Part shown: positions 26,601 to 38,600 of the stretch, in pieces
Layout of the letters: each line of letters begins with the position of its first letter
Position numbering within the stretch: the first letter of the stretch is position 1
DNA from: Tubiluchus corallicola
Lineage: Eukaryota > Priapulida > Priapulimorpha > Priapulimorphida > Tubiluchidae
DNA length: 64,000 bases
Direction of reading: 5' to 3'
NCBI GenBank assembly: GCA_030141605.1
Contig: JAQGDQ010000018.1
Coordinates: forward strand, 844,501 to 908,500
The notes under the pieces: generated by a model
What the model was told of the DNA's origin: nothing
Seen by the model: the letters and a program-made list of their open reading frames with translations, nothing else
Databases searched by the model: none
Made by a program: the position numbers and the translations under genes

Positions 26601-29600
26601 TGTATCAGCTTCCGTTAGCTGCAAGTAAAATATCGGGCATCGTTAATTTTGATATTTCGTTTACATTGTGTTCCCTCTGTAAAATGCACCCTAACTGTCA
26701 TTACAGACTAATGGACTGGGCTTTTGATAACGGATGTGGCGGTTGTCCGAAAGGAAGTACAAGCAACTGCATCTTTTGCGTCGATGTTAATTTTTTTTCA
26801 AAATTCTATGTGAAGTGTGATTTTATCAGAAGTTATTGAATCTAAAATTTTTAACCTTGCAAGGGTATGAAACCTTTCAATAGTAGAAGTCGTCAGAGGA
26901 TACTTCCAAATGAAAATGAATGAACTTCACTTTCATTCTCATTACCACTAGTCATAAACTGCTAGGTCTCAAAGCTGATTTCTCAAGTAGAGAAAGAAAT
27001 TAGTCCCACTCCGAGGATTAACGTTCTGTAGTCTATTTATCCACTATCGACGACCTTCAAATTTCTTTAATGATTAGTTTTTTTTTGTTTTGAAGCTGCT
27101 TTTCTATTGTCGATATTTATATCTCATGAGAGAATAAATTATTGCTAATCATTTCTGGGCAAGAATTATGTCCTTGGAATTATCTGTTTACAGCAGTATC
27201 AGTTGAAGGGGGATCGTTGGAAGGTGTAATTGTTTCTTGTTTTGTAGGTCTCATATGAAGCATTTGTGGTTAGCTTGATGCACATCTTAAAGGGATCATT
27301 AAGTCAGAGGGGACACATTGTTCGCAGGCTAGCATCTGACAACAGAGAAACTACTGCCTCTGAAGAATTAATTAATGTAAGTGCGCGTAAATGTTTATAT
27401 GATGACTACTAGCTGTCGTTGTAGTTGCCTATTGTAACCTGCTGATTTGAAAGAAGTGATATTGGAGCTTCCATTAAAGGATGAAATAGACAAACCAAAA
27501 AATTTTGAGAGCTTTTCTGCAGGCTTAGACAATATCAATTCTTAAATTAGCCAGCTCCTACAGAATAAACAGACTTGTTCACTAATGTATTGCCTTGGAA
27601 ATCAGTACTTGCATATGTATAATGTTTTAAGCACAGTTGCAAGTGGACAATTTGGACAATTGCTCAATTAAGCTGCTATCATAAGTTGTCGCTTGTTGTA
27701 TGACTGCATCTGGCTGTTGACTCACAGGTTAGTTATGTGCTTTTTCACTTTTATGCGCTTTGTTCTGACTAGTGCTTATTTGCTCACAGAATACCGTAGA
27801 GAACAAAAAAGCTCTTAAACACAAAGGCATCTTACTTTGCTTTTAATCCAGATATTGTCACCAACATCTGTTCCGTCGAGTCATTTTTTGGCGCTCTGCC
27901 ACGAAAATTTCTCTGAAGCTGTTGCATAACTCTGCAGATTTTGCGTAAGATGTATCATGTAGTAAGATGGCTTCACACTTTTTATTACTCTCTCATTTAA
28001 GAATTGGCAATCACGGGAGGAGTGCAGACCTCGAAGACAGCTGTTTTGGGCAGAACAAAAAATTGAGAAAACAAAGGCTGTCCCGTACTGTCTGTGTCAT
28101 AAAATGTTTAAATGAAGTAGAAAATACAAAAATTCATTAACCTTTTTTCAGTCATTTTGTATTCTTGCAAAATTCAAGTAATAACATTCTGCCAATATGT
28201 AAATAAATCAAAAGAAATGAAGGAAAAGTAATATTTTTGGTATTTTATTTGGAATTTTTGGATACTACAGATTATGGAGATTAGAAGCTTTATATGGATT
28301 TTCTTTTTTTTTAACTAATCCTGTTCAGATTTTTAAATCAATTAATATTTATTCACTGCCACCTCACATTTTTCGTGAAAACTATGTTTAAAACCAAAAA
28401 ATGCCAAACCACAACATCGTTAATTAAATCAGTTTTATCTAAACTAGTTGGCAGATTATTCAGTGTTTAACAATTGATTTCTAACTTATCTGGCTTTCAC
28501 AGCCTCAGCACTGACTGTGTTAATGGGTTTTTAATGGACTATTCACCAGCTGCACGGTTAGGGGTTTGTCCACTTATTAACATTATTGTGTAATAAATTT
28601 ATTATGTTTGGCATTGTTTGGTATTTTTCGTCTTTCAATTACTTTGTTTTCAGTTTTTGAAACTTTAATGTAGTTAAAGTTAAAAGTGTAAAACATAATG
28701 TAACAAATAATGCTGTATACTTTTAATAGTAAACAGCACCAGTGTTACTTTCTTATAACAAGCAATATATACTAGTGGACATTTTTGACTGTGTCAAAAA
28801 CAGTGGTAAATTCTGCTTCTATGACAGGAGATGCTTAATGTAAAGCTTTTGTTTTTACACTAAAAATGTTTTTCAAAATAGTTAGTTTAATATATGTTGT
28901 GCTTGACATTAAAAGTTTCAGTGAATTTGGAACTTATTACATGTAAAAAATGAATTCTGTTCTACTCTATACTTTCTCGCCAGTGGTAGGTAACTCAAGG
29001 CAGTCGGAACTTGTCACTTTTTCACTAGTGGCCCGTAATTGAAGGCTGTGAAGCGCATAATATTGCTTCCGTTGAATTTGCCGTGTTTGAGAACTTAGGA
29101 ATTGCATTTCATTTTAGTAAAATGGAAAGTATAGTTTTTTGACTGGTGACCAGTCACCAATCTAATTAACAAAGTCCTTTTTGCTTTTCTTTGTAAGCAA
29201 GCACTCAACATGATCACACAGGTAGTTTCTCCACAAGTTCTTAGTGAGTTGCAGAAATTTACAAGTATTACATTTACACATTCTAGCCAATTTTAAGGAA
29301 AATAGGAATTAAATAGCATTTTAATTTTGGAAATTGGCTAAACTTGGCAGAAGCATTTGCTATAACAGATCTGCACGAAATTGTTTGTTTAACAACCGTA
29401 ATAGCGACGTTGCAAACATTGTGTGACGTCACGCGTGTTGCGCCATGCCTAGAACCCAGTTTGAGATGCGAGATTTCCGCTATTTTGCATGGAATTAGTC
29501 GATTGATGTTCACGCTCCTTTAGGTGTTTTCAGAAAAGACTTGCATCGTTTTGTAGCCCAGCTCTTTTTCTTTCTAAAGAGCTATAAAACTCCCTAAAGC

Positions 29601-32600
29601 GTTCCCATAACGTGCCCGACGGGCGCTTTTTCTCGACGATGTTTTGCGAAAATTTGACAAATTGAAATCGGACTTCTTATATTTAACTTGTGATATTGAG
29701 GTCCACCGTCCACCAAATTCGGCAAAACTTATGTCATTCGATTCGTCTCATCGAGACCTTTGATATATGGCACGCTGCTGTTACTCCACACTGGAAGCAT
29801 TCGTGTCCCCGACCCCCTCGATTTTTATTTTTGCCCTCTACCAAAAAATTTTCTCATGCAAGTGGTTCATATTCAACCATGCACAACAACTAAGCGCCAC
29901 CTAGCTGTATACGAAAAAATGTGGCTCTAGCTCAAAAGCTGTAATAGGAGATCCAATTTAACGAGAAAAAGAAGCCTTGTTAGCTCCGTGTCTTTGACCT
30001 GAGAGTGACGAGTTTTATAAAAACATAAATCCCCTGTCTGGGGAGTGTGCCCTGTGAGTTTTGTAAGCCTAGCCCAGTGCATGTGCAAGTTATTAAAGAA
30101 CAAAAAGGCACAAAGAAATAATAAAAACTGGGGTAAATCAATCAGATTCTAGTAGTAGGTAGAATGGTAGTACAATTGTAATAAAATATTTTTTATTTTT
30201 TCATGGCAGTTTTTTCAAAAATTATTGCAATAATGTATTTGAAACATTTTCAGAATTGTATGTTTAGTTTTTAATTTCTAGAGCATTTCTAACTTTTGGT
30301 ATCCATAAAGACACACATAGTTTAAATAAATAAAATTGGCGGAATGTATCCTCTAATCATGCTTTCTTTATTCGGCTTTGTTAACAAAGGTAGTTAACAA
30401 GAAATGAAGACTAACAAGTAGGACTTAAGAATCACTAGAATTTCTGCGTTATCCACTAATGTTATTAACAGTGATTAATCTCTTAAGTCACCTAAGTTAA
30501 TGAGGCTGTTTGTTAGGAAGCCATCATCTAGCTTGTGAATGGCTGTTTGATTACTGCAGTTTTTCTTCGTCTGTAGTGTTGAGTGCTTTGCTTGTGTGAA
30601 AGTTTAATTATATTTGACGAGCAAATTGTCCAAACATTGTAAAGAGAAATCTGTCAAAATCTGATTGATCATTGATCATGTTTTTAGCTTCTACTGTGAC
30701 TGGTTTTTTTAACCACAACTACAGTGAACTACTGTGTAGACTAAAGTTTGACAAAGTAGTAAAAATGCATCTGCCGCTGATGTCTAATAGTGAATGATTG
30801 CTGGTATTTGCTAGTTAGCCAGGATAATATTTTATGCTTTGCATGAATGTGTTGTAACTGCCTAGGTTCGATATATTTACTCTTGGCTTTCATGTGTCGT
30901 ACTAAATGAGTTCTTTACTTCCATGATAGTGTGATACAATCATACGGTTCAAACGTCCCAGCTAGTTTAGTGACGTTCTAAGGGGGTTATCCTTGTCAGT
31001 GTGTCAGCTTCCGATCTTGCTACAATCATTCGATTCGACATTGACTAGATGTTGCCACTAAATGATGGATTCCAATTTGCAGTATGCTAAAGCACAAAAA
31101 ATAACCATCTAAGATAAAAAACCTGCAAGGTTTTTTAAAGAAGAAAAGGGAATTTTAAAGAAGTCACATAAAACTGCATACTAAATTATATTACTTTGCA
31201 TTATGCTTACCTGTTTGAAAGAGACATGTAGCTAAAGAAAATAAATTCTTAATCATTTAAAACATTTGTGCCATGTGGTGAAATGTCACTGTTTCATTAT
31301 CCCAGTGTACACTAAAAAGATCACTGGTTCACCAAAAAAACTATGTTATTAATCTTATTGGCAAAATAAAGTAATTTATATTTTTGCTTAGTTAGTGAAG
31401 TTAGTTAGCTACTTTGTTAGTTAGCACTACAGATACTCTGATTATTTTTTGAACTTTGGGCAAAGTTGTCTAAATTTGTTTCAGTTGAGTTACTTTTAAA
31501 TTAGTTACAGCCTGAACCTGAGGGTCATTGCGGGAGTTTAAATTTTCAAGCTTTGCTAATACAACTGCTTGCAATCAAAAAAAGGGAATCTTGCAGTTGT
31601 TTTTTATAAGCGCTACTATAGGTTTTACTGCTATAAAAATTTAAAAGATTGTAGGTACTACATGAAATTCTCATTATTTGCTTTACCATTAACGAAAAAC
31701 AGCGAATGCGTCATTAAAAACAAACCAGTTCCTTTATTTTGATGTTCTGCAAACAAATCCACAGCTTCATTAGATGACACTCTGTTTGCACCAATTCCCT
31801 CTTTACAAATGCCTGTATTTGAAGATCTTTGATATGCTACACTCAACCAAATGCAACTTTGTGAAGCATCCATTGAACATAGCAGCTCAAAATTGACATT
31901 AACTTCCTAGGCGCATTCATGAACGGTTGTTTTTCCAGAATATTACTAGTTGAGAAACTAACAAAAGAGCCTGTGAGTCTGCAAAGCAAAACCTATGATC
32001 GCGAGAAATAAATGTAAGTGCCTTGAAATAATAATATAATAATTAACCATAAAAACTTTCATGTTAGTTGAAGAAAAGTTTGTTATCACAAATTCGTCTG
32101 AACTTGGAGATGTCCTGCCGTCTGCTTCAGACTAGCCTGTCACACATTTCACATGTGACACCCTATTCAAATTTTGTGCATCTTTGACGTCCAAATAGCA
32201 ATATAGCTTTGGTCGTGGGTAAAACTTAGCTAGATATATGAAACTTATATATGAACATAATCTGGAAAGTGACGGTAGGTTTGTTAATCCTCAATCTTCA
32301 TGCCACGAGCATTATGGCTGTTGGTACTATGGGTGACAGAACATGGAGACCAGAGATCAACCATGGAATTTAGTATTAATCACTAATTAATAATAGTTGC
32401 AACTCACCAGTATGGTTCTGGGCTTCAAACACACTTCAAATAATTTATCCTACCTCTCAGTGACAATAGAATAAATGACAAGACAAGGCTTGGCATGTCA
32501 ACTCCAAACACAGTTTTTAGATGAGCAGAACTTCACTTTTACATTAACAATCAATCCCAATTGTCGGAGGTGGATGGCTCTTGGTAAATGGGTGTTGCAC

Positions 32601-35600
32601 GAGTGATCAGAATCCTATATGCTCTTCCACACCCCCTCCAGATTTGTTCCATCACGTCTCACGTCTACTGGAGCACTACTCAGTTTTCAAAATTGTAAAT
32701 GAAGTAGAAAGGGGAAATGTAAACTTCTAACATTTGTCAAATCTCGCCTGCTGTGTTTCTCATGTCAGCCTATTTTTCATCAGCTACATATCTAATCTCT
32801 CTCTTTCTATGCCTCTGACTCTACACATTTTACCACACCCTTGTTGCAAGCCAGACATTTGCTGTGCCTCTCGCCTGCTTCTCCCAGCTCATTAAGAAAG
32901 ACCTCATATTTACTGGTATTTTCATGGCACATACTGACATACTCTATATGGCAAAGTTGATCTGAGATCTCGCCCTAGTAATAGGAATACACAACACAAT
33001 CAGTCAAAGCCACTTATCCACTACTAATGATACTGATATATCACTATATTTGAATGCACACCTGTAGAATATCCAAAACACACACATCTACCACACCTTT
33101 GCGCCTACATTTCGGGCCATTTGTCTCACAACTACTTCCCATTGGAACACTTAGTCGACGAATGCGCATCCTTGACCTTGCTCAAAGGAGTTGCTAATGT
33201 TGTGAGCATTGAGGACGGAACACGCGCATTCAACCACACTCTATTTAATCCTGCGAAATTAAAAGAATACACACTTTCGTCAAAGTTATTTTGAATTTAT
33301 AATCATTGCATCATTAAAAAGCTCGTTCCCATCCAGTTTTACTAACCACTAGTAACAGCAGAAATACTGTATGTACAAATGTCGCACTCACTCAATTATC
33401 AGTTTAATTTACTGCCAAAGTGGACGAGAAAAATTTAAATTCAGCCTCTTGTTTAGTATAATAATCTGTAAAAAATTTTGTCAACACGGTTAATTTAAAA
33501 ATACCAAGATAAAGGAACGCTGCTTTCTTTGGCGTGTACACATAGCTCGCTTCAAATGAGGCAATTGCGTATGTTATTGCCATCAATGTAGACCCACGTT
33601 CGGCTAATGAACGTTCATTAGCGATAGGTTAACAATACACGGGAATTGGTCGTAATGAACCCTTGGGTAGCAGGGTTTCTTTTCATATAATTATGATGTT
33701 CACGCTCTATTTATTAGCTGTTGTGGCTGGGCAAATGTGCGTTGTACTGTCAATGACAATTAAAGGAAAACCGGACCCAATCTTAAGCTATAGCTCAAAG
33801 CAATCTAGTCTACAAAATATTGAAAAGGAACATTCCATTATTCCAAGAATGATTTGCGTGAAAGAATTATTAGCATAGAAACAGTTTTGCGTTCGCGCGG
33901 TTAGTTCTTCGCAGTTACATGCATTTCGCCTTTCGCTAGGTAGATGCATGGGCACTAACGCCCGTATCTCGGAAGCGCGTTTCACAAAAGACAAGTGCTG
34001 TACCCTCTCATTTCAGTTGTTCAGTTGTTACGTTAAACTAAAAAATTTTCAAGTTTTTGTTTGTCACACATGAAATGTACGAAAAAATGTACACCACTGA
34101 ATCTCTGATTGCCAGTTGGCAACCAAACACCGCCGCAGCTGCAGCTGTGGTGTGGGCGGAGAGTTGTCGCGAAAAACAGCAAGTGGTGACTGCCGGTGTT
34201 GTAATTGATATGAGAATAAAAGGTTGATGGGCTGGACTTTTGAAACAGATCATAACTGTGTACATCTTATTGCATTTGGTGCCTTTTGTACGCTGTTTCA
34301 GTTTCAATACGCGTATCATTGTACTATAGTAAATATAAATACAGGCTGAAGATTTTGCCAGCCACATGGGGCAAAAGCGGTTAGTATCCCTTGCCCTGCT
34401 AAATTTTCAAGCAGAGGCTGCTGCTTGCATGAAATTTCGAAAGAAAAATTTAAAATATGCGGTGACAGCGTCACCAGTTTTAGAAATACATACAGTAGTG
34501 TATTAACAGGCTGCACAATTTTGTGTTTGAAAGATATAGGTCCGTTGGCTTCTTTAGAGAGTAATGGAGCCGTACGTTACTCAATACGTTGTTTTTTGTG
34601 CAGTGTTAAAGAGCAACAGCGTTCTGAGTAGTAGCTGTATGACCTAGGTGGCACCTGGCTGTTCATTAGTCCTAACTCGGACTGTCGCTGTCGGTACGTG
34701 GGCAGGCATTTAGTCGTATATGTGAGGGTGTATGTAACGTGACAGGGTGCATATGTGTGTTTTTATCCGCACGATAAGATCAAAATCTTATCGTGCGCAA
34801 GAATGACGTGTGAGTAAGACTTGGAAACTCACTGTGTGTGTTTTTTTAGATCAGAAGGTCAAAAGTCAAGCTCATCTGTTTAAAAAATGTCAAAATAAAT
34901 TTTGGTTTCATGTAAAGGTCTGGGTCTGCGCCTATATTGAATCAATTTCAGTATTCTCTAGTTTGTATTGCTGTAGTGTGTTCAATTATGTTTTGATAAT
35001 AATGGAAGTAACGAAAAAAGGCGAATTTTTTAAGTGGCTTCTCTTGAAGTAGAGAGCTGTGTCAGGGTTATTATAAGTTCGTGAACACTGTGCAGCAAAT
35101 TTCAGTCATCGCGTAATAGGCCTAATAACTTACCAGTATGTCAACTAATGAATAAAAGCCATTAGCTGCCGATAATTACTTAATTAGCCAGAATGCAGCA
35201 CTATAGAGAAAGGCATTTATCTTATTAAGCCTGGAAATCACGAGAAAGATATGAGCACAGTCGATAGTTAACTGCCTAGTTAAACATCCAAGCCAGTTCT
35301 AATATGTATGTATGCATATTAAGCGCTATATTATGTCATTGGTGATTCAAGTAGTGTATAGTGTTTTTGTCCAGTTCGGACTTTACTTGGCCACTGGACT
35401 GAAAACAGCATTTACGTGAGTTGTTGCACGAATGTTCAGAACATTTGCACTGATTTTGTTTTTGCGTCATGGCCATTAGCACTGACTCCGTCCTCTTCCC
35501 TAAACTTCATAATAATCATTTTTTACTGTAGCACTATTCCGTATATGCGATGCCATCTGTGTGTCGTTCTACTCCAGCATTCATAAGCGTTGTATAAAAC

Positions 35601-38600
35601 ACTTATTACGGTATCAAAAAGCACTCAAAAGCAATTAAAAAACCAATTGGATGTAGGCCTACATTAAACAAAGTGATTAAATCCTGCGTGCTAGTGGTGA
35701 CTAGTTCTATGAAGGACCAACATCTATACGAGATTACGACATGATGATATTTCGATCATTCATGATTCATTACAAGTGCATGGCATCTCGGCAGTGCAGT
35801 GTGTTGTAAAGTTGTAATATTCGTAAGACCCTAAGTCACATAAAACTGTAAAATGCTGTGTGAAAAGGATGAAACCACATTTTTCTACAATATCGAAGCA
35901 ATAAATCTCTACATCGTGTCCGGTGAAAGTTAAACTAGAATTGAAATACTATGAATGGTCATTGAAATACGTGTCAAGTTTGGGCCATCTCTATCGCTAT
36001 TCTCATTGATTAAAAGTCAGACACTATGTGCAGTTTTTTTTATTATTATAACAATAAAACGAGGAATGGGATTCGAATACGCAGAAGTTAGTGGCGAAAT
36101 TAGATGTGCATCGGACGATGAGCCGTTGATGATAAATTGAAACGTTTTTTCTACTGGGCACACTGCATTCATGCGTGTAGCAGACAACATTTTTGCCACA
36201 GATTGAATTGGTACGGCGCATACATGGCAATACCGCACTTGGAATGCTTAAAAATCATTTAGATTCTGTAGTGATTTGCAACGTGTATACTTGCTTTAAG
36301 AAACCTTTCATCATGGTTAATTTGTTGATTAAACATTTTTGAGGGCTGATGAGACTGCATGCTTAATGAACAGATTTAAATTAATGATACAAGGTACCCT
36401 ATACAATATGTTGAAAGTCACTGCAAAATCTTCCACCACCATTCACTAAACGAAAACGTACTTCAGCCAGACAATACTATCTTATCATTGTGCTTATGGC
36501 TTATGCCACCATGATAACTGACTATATTGATTGAGGGTTTGCCTAGTTAATTAAGTCTATATCTCCAAACAAAGTCATACAGTTATTTATAATGAGGCCT
36601 CTCTAAATTAACTAGTTGAGCTCGATCACAGACGGTCTCAACGAGCACGTACTGTCTTGCTATAGAGTTCGTCCTTATTGGTTTAGTATACGTATCGTGC
36701 AGATTATAGCGAAAAACAAAATTATTTTGAACGTCATGAAAAGCGTAATGCACAGCCATGAATCCGCGTATAATCTTTGCTTTCTTATATTTTATAAATG
36801 AAAATTACACTAAGTAACACACATACTCGCACACGCATGTATTGCAAGATGTGATTAATTAAAAATAACTTAGAAATTGTGAATTGATGATTCGTAATAC
36901 AAGTTATTGAATCAAGCACTTCACATACTACAATAAAGTACACTTTTTAACTAATTTAGCTAAACTGAACTGGAACCAAATATATCTTACCACAAACATA
37001 AAAATTGAATGAAACATTCCCATAAGTTAGGCGTTACATTATACACGTATATGAACTACGAGCAAAGTTATCATATCGAACAATCAGTTCTTGTATATGA
37101 ACATTCCTGTTGAAGGCAAGTTTAAAATTCGGCTTGATACTTTATATACATTACCTTGACATGGCAGCTTTGCAGTTTCCGTAAAAGGAAAGCAGCAAAT
37201 CTAGAGTGTTCTTGTTTAAAAGTACTGTAGTGATTCCAACATGTACATATTTCTTAGAGATTCTGTTAAAAGAGTCATGTTAGAGACAGTTTTTAACAGA
37301 AATAGAAACGTTTGTAGCATAAGCACAAGCCGATTTGAGCGTATAGAACTGATTTCATTGCAGAAAACAGTTAAGATTCCATAGATTCACTGTTGCCAGA
37401 CGGCACCAAAAGATATAAAAATACTGTCACACAAGCTGTCAGTTAGTTAGTGCTTCATAAACATTGAAGTGTTACTGTGTTAGGTCTCTGAACCCTGTCG
37501 CAATCAGAACTGTGGCAGTGGTCATTTATGTGCCAACGCGGACGCTTTTTTAAGCATTTTGTTTCTAAAAGCCAGCTTATACGCGTTCAAAATGTATACA
37601 GTTCATAAAAGTACAATTGGGTGGTGAACTCGAAAGAAAAGTTTTTAATAAACTTAAATGGAAAACAAATTAGTTCTACTGCGTATATTCGTATGTCCAG
37701 TTACTCTGCAACTTACTCACAATTAGAATTTCAATTAGGAACGCATATTAGCGTAAGTTTGGAGAGAGAAAGAGAGAATCATACAATTTTTCGGATCAGG
37801 CGACATCATTTTCTTAAAACTAAAGATTTTTTTCTGCAAACCCTTCATAGTCTTTTTCAGTAATTCTGATGATGTTTTACTCTGTACGCTTGTATTAATC
37901 AACTTTTGTATTCATTTAGGGTAGTGATACTTTTGCATCGCATTAATGTCCATGACAACCAAAATGCATCAATTTTGTTTTATTTCAAAGAGACAGAAAC
38001 GACTGTCTTTTAGACTCTTATCTTGTTGCAGATTGCATAAGACCTTTTAAGACATCTGCGCATTTTGCTTAATGGTCTCTCAGATTCTTTGCCTGAGGCC
38101 ATCAACTGCTTTTATCATAATTATTAATATCTGGCACAACAGAATGTACAGGTCAATAATTTGTGAACATTTTTCAAAAGTTTTTTCTAGTTTTATATTT
38201 TACGTGAAGTTTTGTCTTATAGTCTTTTCAGTTAAATTATGTTGCCTATTTTTAATGCAAAACAAATGAAGATGGAGAAACCAAAAGATAACAGCTGTCA
38301 CGAATTACATCGATTAAGTTCAATATGAATCTCTGGCGAATTACAAATTTGTGAGAGTGTTAATAAGAAAAATTACAGACTTACAGCCTGATTATTTCAG
38401 GGAAATTGATGACGAAAAAAGTAATTTTGTTTTTCTAGCTACATTTGCAAGTAGCCATAAAAAACCTTCATAGTAATAAACATATATTTGCATTGAACAC
38501 GAAGTATGTTTATTACAGAACACTGAGTACAGGTTGGTGTAATCAGTTTCAGTTATATTTATCATTATTTGAAGAAAATTTGCGTTAGTTATGATGAGCC

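Noticed and set aside
36017-36238. Overlapping minus-strand open frames
   Set aside because: Three frames are open over the same short stretch, with no homology; typical chance in intron sequence.
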